The notes beneath the pieces were generated by a model. It saw only the letters and a list, made by a program, of their open reading frames with translations. It was not told the origin of the DNA and ran no database searches. DNA of 13,034 nt from an uncultured Eubacteriales bacterium (lineage in GTDB: Bacteria; Bacillota; Clostridia; Lachnospirales; Anaerotignaceae), in the NCBI GenBank assembly GCA_900548595.1, contig URLB01000054.1, positions 1-13,034 on the forward strand. Reading direction: 5' to 3'. Made by a program: the position numbers and the translations under genes. Positions 6,553 through 12,289 of the stretch are shown in pieces (position 1 is the first letter of the stretch; the number at the start of each line of letters is the position of its first letter).

Positions 6553-7755
6553 TTATTTCGCCGATATAAGCTTTTTAAGAGCAGTTTCCAGTCCTCCTAC
6601 GCTCAACGGATACATATCGAATTCTTCCTGCAAAATTCCAAGTGTTTCCCTCCAGTAGTTTCCGGGAATATAATTCATGTTTCCCGGATTTAACCATACT
6701 ATATGGCTGAAGCGCCCTTTTATTTTTCGGAACCATTCAAGTCCGTTGCCTTCGCCCATTTGACTGTAGCTGAAAAAGTAATTGCTGCTTCCGATAAGCT
6801 CATATGGAGCCATAGCCGCATCGCCGACTATTATTACTTTATAGTCGCTGCCTAATGTGCGAAGCAGTGTTTCGGTTTCTATCCATCTTCCGGGCATACA
6901 TTCCGCATCGGTATAAAGTCTTTCATAAACAGCATTATGAAAATAATATATTTTTAAATCCTTAAAATGATTTGATTTTCTTACCGCCATAAACAGGCGT
7001 CCGCATAAATCCCTGTAATAATCCATAGAACCTCCGCTGTCTATAAGCATAAGCACCTTAACGGTGTTCCTTCTCGGTCTGTCATATACAAGCTTCAGTT
7101 TTCCCGCATTATTACAGGTTTCGTCTATGCTTTTATCAAGGTCAAGCTCACTCTTAGGCTCGTCTGTCTTTGAAGAAAATTGACGGAGTTTTCTAAAAGC
7201 CATTTGGAACTGACGAATATCAATTATATTAGACTCGTCAAATTCTTTAAAATGTCTCTCCCCGGCAACTCTGAAAGCTCTTTTATGAACGCTCTCTCCT
7301 CCGACTCTTATTCCTTTGGGACTGTTTCCGTTATTTCCGAATACCGACATACCGCCTGTACCGACCCAATATTTTCCGCCGTTATGTTCGCTGTCCTGCT
7401 CTTCAAGTCTTTCCCTAAGCATTTCCTCTATTCTTTTATAGTCAAGCTCCATGTTTTTTCTTGCGGTTTCTTCATCGTAGTTTCCGGGCGTTTCTTTCGG
7501 CTTGTTAAGCCAATCCATCAGCTCTTTGGGAATATCGTTAAGAAAATCTATATCTTTAAAAAACTCCAAAAAAGCGCCGTCAAACTTGTCAAAATCCGTC
7601 TCACTTTTTATAAGCACAGAACGGCACAAATAATAAAAGCTTGTAAATCCCGAATAGGCCAGTCCCTTATCCAATGCCTCGTTAAGAGAGAGCCATTCGT
7701 TCAGTGAAGCGTTAAGTCCTTTTGAACGCAGAAGGTATAAAAAAGAATTAAACAT
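6553..7755 (-). CDS. CoxE-like VWA domain protein (COG3825 type), partner of MoxR ATPase
   Basis: Likely a metal-dependent adaptor that works with the adjacent MoxR ATPase to remodel or activate a protein target; the target is unknown. The 400 residues have an alpha-helical N-terminal half (1-125) with a charged stretch. Then comes the family signature GTGGMSVFGNNG...GIRVGGES (132-155), then a VWA domain. The MIDAS is DSGGSM (239-244), so the middle Ser of the usual DxSxS is Gly; to my knowledge this D-x-G-G-S form is normal for COG3825. YFHNAVYE (271-278), IVGDAAMAPYEL (309-320) and HIVWLNP follow in the expected order. GGGAG lies 9 bases before the ATG. It starts 15 bases after the MoxR stop. 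No signal peptide is seen, so it is cytoplasmic. Confidence 0.88.
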   Translation of the reverse strand: MFNSFLYLLRSKGLNASLNEWLSLNEALDKGLAYSGFTSFYYLCRSVLIKSETDFDKFDGAFLEFFKDIDFLNDIPKELMDWLNKPKETPGNYDEETARKNMELDYKRIEEMLRERLEEQDSEHNGGKYWVGTGGMSVFGNNGNSPKGIRVGGESVHKRAFRVAGERHFKEFDESNIIDIRQFQMAFRKLRQFSSKTDEPKSELDLDKSIDETCNNAGKLKLVYDRPRRNTVKVLMLIDSGGSMDYYRDLCGRLFMAVRKSNHFKDLKIYYFHNAVYERLYTDAECMPGRWIETETLLRTLGSDYKVIIVGDAAMAPYELIGSSNYFFSYSQMGEGNGLEWFRKIKGRFSHIVWLNPGNMNYIPGNYWRETLGILQEEFDMYPLSVGGLETALKKLISAK

Positions 7756-7770
7756 AAATATTCACTCCCG

Positions 7771-8613
7771 TCAGTTAAATGGGAAAGTCGATCTTTTCTT
7801 AGAACGCTCAAGAGCGTCAATGTCCTCGTTTTTCTTTAAAATAACGCCTGCAAAAGGTATTTCCTTCGTTATTTTTTCAACAGGTATTCCGCTTATTGTA
7901 AGCGCCTGTATCCAATCTATTATTTCGGAAGTACTGGGTTTTTTCTGAATATCTCTGAGACTTCTCACATAATAAAAAGCAGCTATTGTCTGTTTTATTA
8001 TATTGTCCTCCAAATCAGGAAAATGTACTTTTATTATTTCTTTCATCAATTCCTCATTGGGGAACTCTATATAGTGGAAAATACATCTTCTTAAAAAGGC
8101 GTCAGGCAGTTCTTTTTCAGCATTTGATGTAATTATAACTATAGGACGTTTTTTTGCCTTTACAGTCTCCCCTGTTTCGGGTATATAAAACTCCATTTTA
8201 TCCAATTCCCAAAGCAGGTCGTTGGGGAATTCCAAATCAGCCTTATCTATCTCGTCAATAAGCAGAATAACCTGCTTTTCAGAACTGAAAGCGTCTCCTA
8301 TTTTGCCAAGCTTAACATATTTTTTAATATCGTCTACTCCGTCTGTACCGAACTGGCTGTCATATAATCTCTGAACAACGTCGTATACATAGAGTCCGTC
8401 CTGCGCCTTTGTTGTTGATTTTATATTCCAGATAATAAGTTCTTTATCCAAAGCCTTTGCCACAGACTGAGCGAGCATAGTTTTTCCCGTTCCCGGTTCT
8501 CCCTTTATCAGAAGCGGTTTTTCAAGAGCAATGGCTATATTAACTGCTCTCATTAATTCTTCGGAAGCTACATAGTCGTTACTTCCGCTGAAATTTATTT
8601 TAGTATCCTGCAT
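7771..8613 (-). CDS. MoxR-family AAA+ ATPase
   Basis: AAA+ chaperone-like ATPase that, by family precedent, remodels or helps mature a protein complex together with a VWA partner. The 280 residues show Walker A GEPGTGKT (38-45), Walker B VILLIDEID (115-123, with D120 and E121), sensor 1 at IVIITSNAEKELPDAFLRR, whose arginines are candidates for the Arg finger, and a helical lid domain in the last 90 residues. GGAGGT lies 6 bases before the ATG. It is the first gene behind a near-consensus promoter and is followed by the VWA gene after 15 bases. This pairing is the well-known MoxR-VWA arrangement. The tract GLYVYDVVQRLYDSQFG (73-89) between Walker A and B is typical of the COG3825-linked subgroup rather than of NorQ or RavA, as far as I can judge by eye. 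Confidence 0.93.
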   Translation of the reverse strand: MQDTKINFSGSNDYVASEELMRAVNIAIALEKPLLIKGEPGTGKTMLAQSVAKALDKELIIWNIKSTTKAQDGLYVYDVVQRLYDSQFGTDGVDDIKKYVKLGKIGDAFSSEKQVILLIDEIDKADLEFPNDLLWELDKMEFYIPETGETVKAKKRPIVIITSNAEKELPDAFLRRCIFHYIEFPNEELMKEIIKVHFPDLEDNIIKQTIAAFYYVRSLRDIQKKPSTSEIIDWIQALTISGIPVEKITKEIPFAGVILKKNEDIDALERSKKRSTFPFN

Positions 8614-8642
8614 ATTGTTACCTCCGTTTTGTATTTTGCTTT

Positions 8643-8671
8643 ATTTTACAAATGCCCCTCGTATATGTCAA
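8643..8671 (-). promoter_or_regulatory. Sigma-A promoter of the moxR-VWA operon
   Basis: On the minus strand TTGACA (8671-8666) is a perfect -35, followed by 17 bases and TAAAAT (8648-8643). The predicted start near 8636 leaves a leader of about 23 bases carrying the GGAGGT ribosome site. No operator-like dyad is visible around it, suggesting constitutive expression. Confidence 0.8.
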
Positions 8672-8760
8672 TACCAATAAAAATATAATTCATTCAAAAC
8701 ATATCAGATAAAACTTCAAAAATTATTTAATGAGTACTTTAAATATATTTTTATACACAA

Positions 8761-8787
8761 AAACCGCCGATAATAAATCGGCGGTTT
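8761..8787 (-). terminator. Intrinsic terminator of the CoA-transferase gene
   Basis: AAACCGCCGAT (8761-8771) and ATCGGCGGTTT (8777-8787) form a perfect 11-bp GC-rich stem with a 5-base loop. Read on minus, the transcript ends ...GGCGGTTTTTG, giving a run of five T residues (three of them in the stem). It begins 30 bases after the stop of the CoA-transferase gene. Confidence 0.85.
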
Positions 8788-8817
8788 GAACAAAGCTTTT
8801 GGGGATTATGCTTTGGC

Positions 8818-10146
8818 TTATACCATTAAATTCATTTTTCTTGCTTCATAGAGAAGTTCATCTCTGAATTTAGGATGCGCTATCTCTATAAGAGCCTTTG
8901 CTCTCTGTCCTGCTGTCTTTCCTTTGAGTCTTGCAATACCGTACTCCGTAACTACATTGTCAACGTCATTCTTTGTTGTTGTAACAGCCGCACCTGGAGT
9001 AAGTATAGGTTTAATTTTACTTATTGTTCCGCCTTTTGCCGTAGAATTCATGGCAATGAAGCTCTTTCCACCCTTAGAAATAGCGGTACCTCTTACGAAG
9101 TCGAGCTGTCCGCCGGTTCCGCTGTATGGTTTATAACCGATAGATTCGGAACATACCTGTCCGAGGAAGTCAATTTCAAGACCTGCGTTAATGGAGATAA
9201 AGTTATCAAGTTTTCCTATAACATAGGGGTCGTTAACGTAATCAACTCCGTGGAGTTCAACCGAGCGGTTGTCGTCAAGGAAGTCGTACATTCTCTGTGA
9301 GCCCCAGCAGAATGCCGCAACGGTCTTACCTACATCGATATTCTTTTTCATGTTTGTTACGGCTCCGGCCTCAATAAGGTCTACCATACTGTCAGTAAAC
9401 ATTTCCGTATGTATACCAAGATCCTTCTTTTCAAGAAGAAGTTTTCCTACAGCATTGGGAACTTCACCTATACCAAACTGTATTGTGGCGCCGTTAGGAA
9501 TTAACTCTGCTATCATAGCGCCCATTCTTTTACTGTTTTCAGATAAAGGAAGTTCTTCCAATGTAGGCATAGGATATGAAGCTTCACATACGGCTGTAAC
9601 CTGAGAAATATGTACAACATGTGTTCCCATTACCCTAGGAACCTGGTCATTAACTTCAAGGAAAACATACTTAGCTCTTTCCAACTGAGCAAGAGTCTCC
9701 GCCGCAACAAGTCCGAATGAGAAAAATCCATGTTTATCCATAGGAGATACTGTTGCATAAAATACGTCTACTCTAGGTATTCTTTCTCTCCAAAGCATAG
9801 GAATCTGGCTGTAGTGTGCCGGCATATAGTCAAAACGTCCTTCCTGAACGCCTGCTCTTGAAGCGGCAGTTGTAAACCAAGATACATGGTAGTATTTTCC
9901 AGCAAGTTCCGGATCAAGATAATCTCCGCCTCCCGGAGAAAGCACACTGTGGTGCTGTACGTTGGTTATTTCGTCTCTTCTTGCTCTTTCACCGATAGCA
10001 TGAACGATTGCTTTCGGTTCAGCCATACATGTAGGACAAGCGCATACAAAATCATCTTCTATATATTCTGCTATTTCTTCCGGACTTCTGAGTTTAGCCT
10101 TATAAATGCCGAGATATCTGTTATTTGAATCAATATTATATTCCAT
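8818..10146 (-). CDS. Family I CoA-transferase (acetyl-CoA hydrolase/transferase; 4-hydroxybutyrate or butyrate type)
   Basis: Transfers CoA between acyl-CoA and a carboxylate, probably acetate, in fermentative metabolism in the cytoplasm. The 442 residues fit the AbfT/But/cat1-related class. The N-terminal half contains SPGGGDYLDP (70-79), YMPAHYSQIP (107-116) and VSPMDKHGFFSFG (133-145). The C-terminal half contains IQFGIGEVPNAVG (222-234) and GIHTEMFTD, where E248 is the expected catalytic Glu that forms the glutamyl-CoA thioester. The C-terminal SKGGKSFIAMNSTAKGG and VVTEYGIARLKGKT segments are family-typical. An unusual Cys cluster, VCACPTC (34-40), lies near the N-terminus. The exact acyl substrate cannot be told from sequence. 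GAAGGAG lies 8 bases before the ATG. It is flanked by its own terminator and a long AT-rich upstream region, so it is monocistronic. Confidence 0.9.
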   Translation of the reverse strand: MEYNIDSNNRYLGIYKAKLRSPEEIAEYIEDDFVCACPTCMAEPKAIVHAIGERARRDEITNVQHHSVLSPGGGDYLDPELAGKYYHVSWFTTAASRAGVQEGRFDYMPAHYSQIPMLWRERIPRVDVFYATVSPMDKHGFFSFGLVAAETLAQLERAKYVFLEVNDQVPRVMGTHVVHISQVTAVCEASYPMPTLEELPLSENSKRMGAMIAELIPNGATIQFGIGEVPNAVGKLLLEKKDLGIHTEMFTDSMVDLIEAGAVTNMKKNIDVGKTVAAFCWGSQRMYDFLDDNRSVELHGVDYVNDPYVIGKLDNFISINAGLEIDFLGQVCSESIGYKPYSGTGGQLDFVRGTAISKGGKSFIAMNSTAKGGTISKIKPILTPGAAVTTTKNDVDNVVTEYGIARLKGKTAGQRAKALIEIAHPKFRDELLYEARKMNLMV

Positions 10147-10310
10147 ATAAATTTCTCCTTCTTATAATCTGTTCACTCTTATATTTAATATTTAACATAT
10201 TTTTATCCATTTGTACAGTACTTTTTTACAAACACTTTTATATTGTATACATCAAATCCGTTAATTCGTCCAAATATGATATAATTTTGACACTCTTTGT
10301 TTATTTATTG

Positions 10311-10337
10311 ACAACAAAATAATATGTATTTTGTTGT
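10311..10337. repeat. Perfect 11-bp inverted repeat upstream of the CoA-transferase gene
   Basis: ACAACAAAATA (10311-10321) and TATTTTGTTGT (10327-10337) are exact complements around a 5-base centre (ATATG). It lies 165-191 bases upstream of the CoA-transferase start. It may be a transcription-factor operator. It does not match the Rex pattern TTGTTAA-N4-TTAACAA. A T/A-rich run follows on plus, so an AU-only terminator is a second reading. Confidence 0.6.
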
Positions 10338-10630
10338 TTTTAAAAATCAAAACAATATATTTCATAGTATAATCAAAATAAAATACTATAGTTTTTTAAC
10401 AAAAACACTGTATCTATCATAAAAACATAAGTAATTAACATATTTAACTATTGTCTGATAACGTCTAATATACCTTTATATTTGCAAAATGTAACTGATA
10501 TGTTTTTCATATTTGTTAAAATTAGATTTTTTTATAATCTTTTTGTACACAACATATTTTCTATTAAAATTTAGTTATAATCAAATTTTCCGATTATTCT
10601 TTTTTCAAAATCAATATAAATCATAATGAC

Positions 10631-10651
10631 TATCAAACGCGCGGTTTGATA
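10631..10651. repeat. Dyad with CG-rich core in the AT-rich intergenic region
   Basis: TATCAAAC (10631-10638) and GTTTGATA (10644-10651) are perfect 8-bp arms around GCGCG. The right arm overlaps a second dyad, TGATAT-ATGG-ATATCA (10647-10662). The GC core stands out from the surrounding sequence and suggests an operator or a small RNA hairpin. Confidence 0.5.
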
Positions 10652-10872
10652 TATGGATATCAGTATAATCAAAGATTTCTAATACGGATTAGCTAAAGTA
10701 ACTACAACTCTTTGGTATTTGATTTATCACTGGAAGATTTTTGCCGGATGATAAATACAAAATATTAAAAAATATTTTTTTAGGAATTGCTTGTATTTTC
10801 ATTAGAATTAAATTATAATTCTTTCGTGATATTGAAAAGGATGTTGGAATTGAGTTTATCACATCATTACAA

Positions 10873-10901
10873 TTGACTGGTAGAGCGAAATACTCTACAA
10901 T
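10873..10901 (+). promoter_or_regulatory. Strong sigma-A promoter with an operator-like dyad in the spacer
   Basis: TTGACT (10873-10878) is followed by exactly 17 bases and TACAAT (10896-10901), both 5 of 6 to consensus. The spacer contains GTAGAG (10880-10885) and CTCTAC (10893-10898), perfect arms 7 bases apart that end inside the -10. A protein bound there would block polymerase directly, or could act MerR-fashion. The expected start near 10908 gives a leader of about 250 bases before the lipoprotein gene, the next gene on this strand. Confidence 0.65.
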
Positions 10902-11129
10902 TTGACCCATCGAAAAAAGGCCATACGGACAGCCAGGTCAAATGCCGATTATGATGACTGTGTCATCTTGTTGAAGGGTAAAACCTTAAATTTTATAAGT
11001 GTGTACTTGTGAAATCAATAAGAGTAGTAAAAGTAAGACGTTACTATATAGACTCAATGACAATCTGTAAAATAAAAGATAACGGAATAAGAACATATCA
11101 ACGGTCTATGCAGGTTGGATGAGCAAGTA

Positions 11130-11155
11130 CCTTCTATGAATTAATATGAAGGGAG
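11130..11155 (+). promoter_or_regulatory. Ribosome binding site partly paired with upstream anti-SD of the lipoprotein gene
   Basis: AAGGGAG (11149-11155) is the ribosome site. CCTTC (11130-11134) can pair with GAAGG (11148-11152), with three further A/T pairs across a one-base bulge. This could partly hide the site. The hairpin is short and its importance is inferred. Confidence 0.35.
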
Positions 11156-11164
11156 AAAATGTTA

Positions 11165-11947
11165 ATGAAAAAATGGTTAGCAATTCTTTGCTGCACAGTT
11201 TTATTGTGCGCTTGTTCTACAAACGGAACTAATGAAAATGAAAAGACTCAAGGAAATTATACGGATGAAATGAAAATTTCTTATGCAGCGGATCTATCAG
11301 AAGAAGACGGTGCAGACAGTGTAGAACGTGATGGTGATCATCCCGGAAGTCCATATTTTAGTCAAATTGATTTTTATAATTTAGAATCTACAGATACATT
11401 GACAATCTTACCGAAATTTAAAACGATGCAGCAAACATCTGAGTGGAGTTGCGGAGTAACAGCATCTTTAATGGTAATGAATTACTTTGATCAATTAGAT
11501 CAATTCAATGAACAGTCTTTAGCTGAAATGCGTTATAACAAATTAGAACCGGAAGCTACTTCATTAGCATCTATCGAAAAGATTTTTGATGAAGTTGGAG
11601 GATTCGAAACAATATCAACATTTGATTATGCCGATAAAATGGATGAAATTAGTTTAGAAATGATTGAATCCACATTAAAAGAAGGAAATCCCATGATTGT
11701 TGCTTGGAATGATTGGGGTGGTCATTGGCAAGTTATTATCGGATATGATAATATGGGAACAGAAACGACGCAAGATGATGTTATTATTGTAGCAGATTCT
11801 TACGATACTACTGACCACAATCAGGACGGATATGGAGTATACGGCGCAGAACGTTTCTTCTATAATTGGACAATGTATGACTTCTTTGAAAATATGGGCG
11901 TTGAGAATGAACGTGATTGCTTATTCTTAATCGCACAACCAAATTAA
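11165..11947 (+). CDS. Secreted lipoprotein with C39/papain-like cysteine peptidase domain
   Basis: The 260 residues begin MKKWLAILCCTVLLCACST, a lipoprotein signal peptide; C17 after LCA is the predicted lipid-modified residue, so the protein is tethered outside the membrane. An acidic linker (about 20-75) leads to a C39-like peptidase domain. MQQTSEWSCGVTASLMVMNY (88-107) holds the likely nucleophile C96 and oxyanion Q90. GGHWQVIIGYD (185-195) holds H187, and VADSYD (209-214) a likely third residue, D211. The domain resembles PF13529-type peptidases; substrate unknown. The ATG at 11165 is 9 bases from GGGAG; an ATG at 11159 would add two residues but sits only 3 bases away. Ile codons are 10 ATT, 4 ATC and 1 ATA by hand count, against 7 ATA of 9 in spoIIAB, suggesting foreign origin. 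No dedicated transporter or substrate peptide gene is adjacent. Confidence 0.85.
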   Translation: MKKWLAILCCTVLLCACSTNGTNENEKTQGNYTDEMKISYAADLSEEDGADSVERDGDHPGSPYFSQIDFYNLESTDTLTILPKFKTMQQTSEWSCGVTASLMVMNYFDQLDQFNEQSLAEMRYNKLEPEATSLASIEKIFDEVGGFETISTFDYADKMDEISLEMIESTLKEGNPMIVAWNDWGGHWQVIIGYDNMGTETTQDDVIIVADSYDTTDHNQDGYGVYGAERFFYNWTMYDFFENMGVENERDCLFLIAQPN

Positions 11948-11996
11948 TTTGATTAAATGTAAATAATTGTTCAATAACTGATTTATCTTAAATACT

Positions 11997-12012
11997 TCTC
12001 AATATATTGAGA
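11997..12012. repeat. Perfect 16-bp palindrome TCTCAATATATTGAGA
   Basis: The sequence is its own reverse complement with no central gap and lies 50 bases after the lipoprotein stop. Without a loop it is a poor RNA hairpin, so a dimeric DNA-binding protein site or a chance AT palindrome is more likely. Confidence 0.5.
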
Positions 12013-12040
12013 GATTAAAGGATTTACCATTAGTTGATTT

Positions 12041-12080
12041 AGAACTTGAGGACAAACGAATGTATTGATCCTCAAGTTCT
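12041..12080 (+). repeat. 12-bp inverted repeat downstream of the lipoprotein gene
   Basis: AGAACTTGAGGA (12041-12052) and TCCTCAAGTTCT (12069-12080) are perfect complements around a 16-base loop, with three extra pairs possible inside. Only TTACAT follows, so it is a weak terminator at best; it may protect the transcript's 3' end ahead of the terminator at 12108. Confidence 0.6.
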
Positions 12081-12107
12081 TTACATATTAAAAATAAGAA
12101 TTTGAAT

Positions 12108-12139
12108 AAGGCGATTTCCTTTGGAAATGCGCCTTTTTT
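12108..12139 (+). terminator. Intrinsic terminator, end of the lipoprotein transcript
   Basis: AAGGCG (12108-12113) pairs with CGCCTT (12130-12135), and ATTTCC (12114-12119) pairs with GGAAAT (12123-12128), with one bulged G and a TTT loop. Six T residues (12134-12139) form the tail. It is the clearest plus-strand terminator after the lipoprotein gene, 160 bases beyond its stop. Confidence 0.85.
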
Positions 12140-12289
12140 CGTAACCGCATAATCGTTATGGAAATTAATAATTTATTTGCTAACTATCTACCGTTACTGT
12201 CTTTAACAAATATTTCACTTTAGGAAAAATGACTCTTTATCTTCCTATGGATTTTAATTCATCAAGTATCTATATCCAGTAATTCTTTT

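Larger units (their letters stand above)
10147..11158. other. Long AT-rich intergenic region with repeats, no confident gene
   Basis: About 1 kb between the divergent CoA-transferase and lipoprotein genes. By hand count 10321-10560 has 42 G/C in 240 bases (about 18%), far below the neighbouring genes. It contains three near-identical TATAATCAAA tracts (near 10368, 10576 and 10673), an extended -10 (ATGATATAAT, 10276-10285, plus), and two TTGACA hexamers 21 bases apart (10287 and 10308, plus). It also has the dyads listed separately and, from 10873, a strong plus-strand promoter. The right half (10900-11000) is richer in G/C and may be the leader RNA of the lipoprotein gene. Open stretches on either strand near 10689-10985 lack ribosome sites, and the plus one is broken by stops. 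I did not resolve the promoter of the CoA-transferase gene. Confidence 0.6.
11948..12289. other. Intergenic region after the lipoprotein gene: hairpins, no gene
   Basis: 342 bases between the convergent lipoprotein and rlmD genes. It holds a 16-bp palindrome, a 12-bp inverted repeat and a strong plus-strand terminator, each listed separately. A 28-codon open stretch (11982-12068, plus, from TTT to TGA, ending with LEDKRMY) reads like protein but has no start or ribosome site. A 21-residue frame at 12158-12223 also has no ribosome site. From 12140 to 12289 I see nothing functional, and no terminator for rlmD. Confidence 0.6.

Noticed and set aside
10513..10522. Rex-like half-site TTGTTAAAAT in the AT-rich region
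   Set aside because: The second half-site TTAACAA is not at the required distance.
10879..10898. TetR/tetO-like reading of the promoter dyad
   Set aside because: The arm sequence and orientation do not match the tet operator; kept only as an unassigned operator.
10689..10910. 73-codon minus-strand open frame in the intergenic region
   Set aside because: No ribosome binding site, overlaps the strong opposite-strand promoter, low-complexity Ile/Asn/Lys-rich sequence and no recognised motif.
11118..11138. Possible leader peptide MSKYLL before the lipoprotein gene
   Set aside because: No ribosome site in front and no regulatory codon run.
12158..12223. 21-residue plus-strand frame after the lipoprotein terminator
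   Set aside because: No ribosome site and it lies downstream of a strong terminator with no promoter seen.
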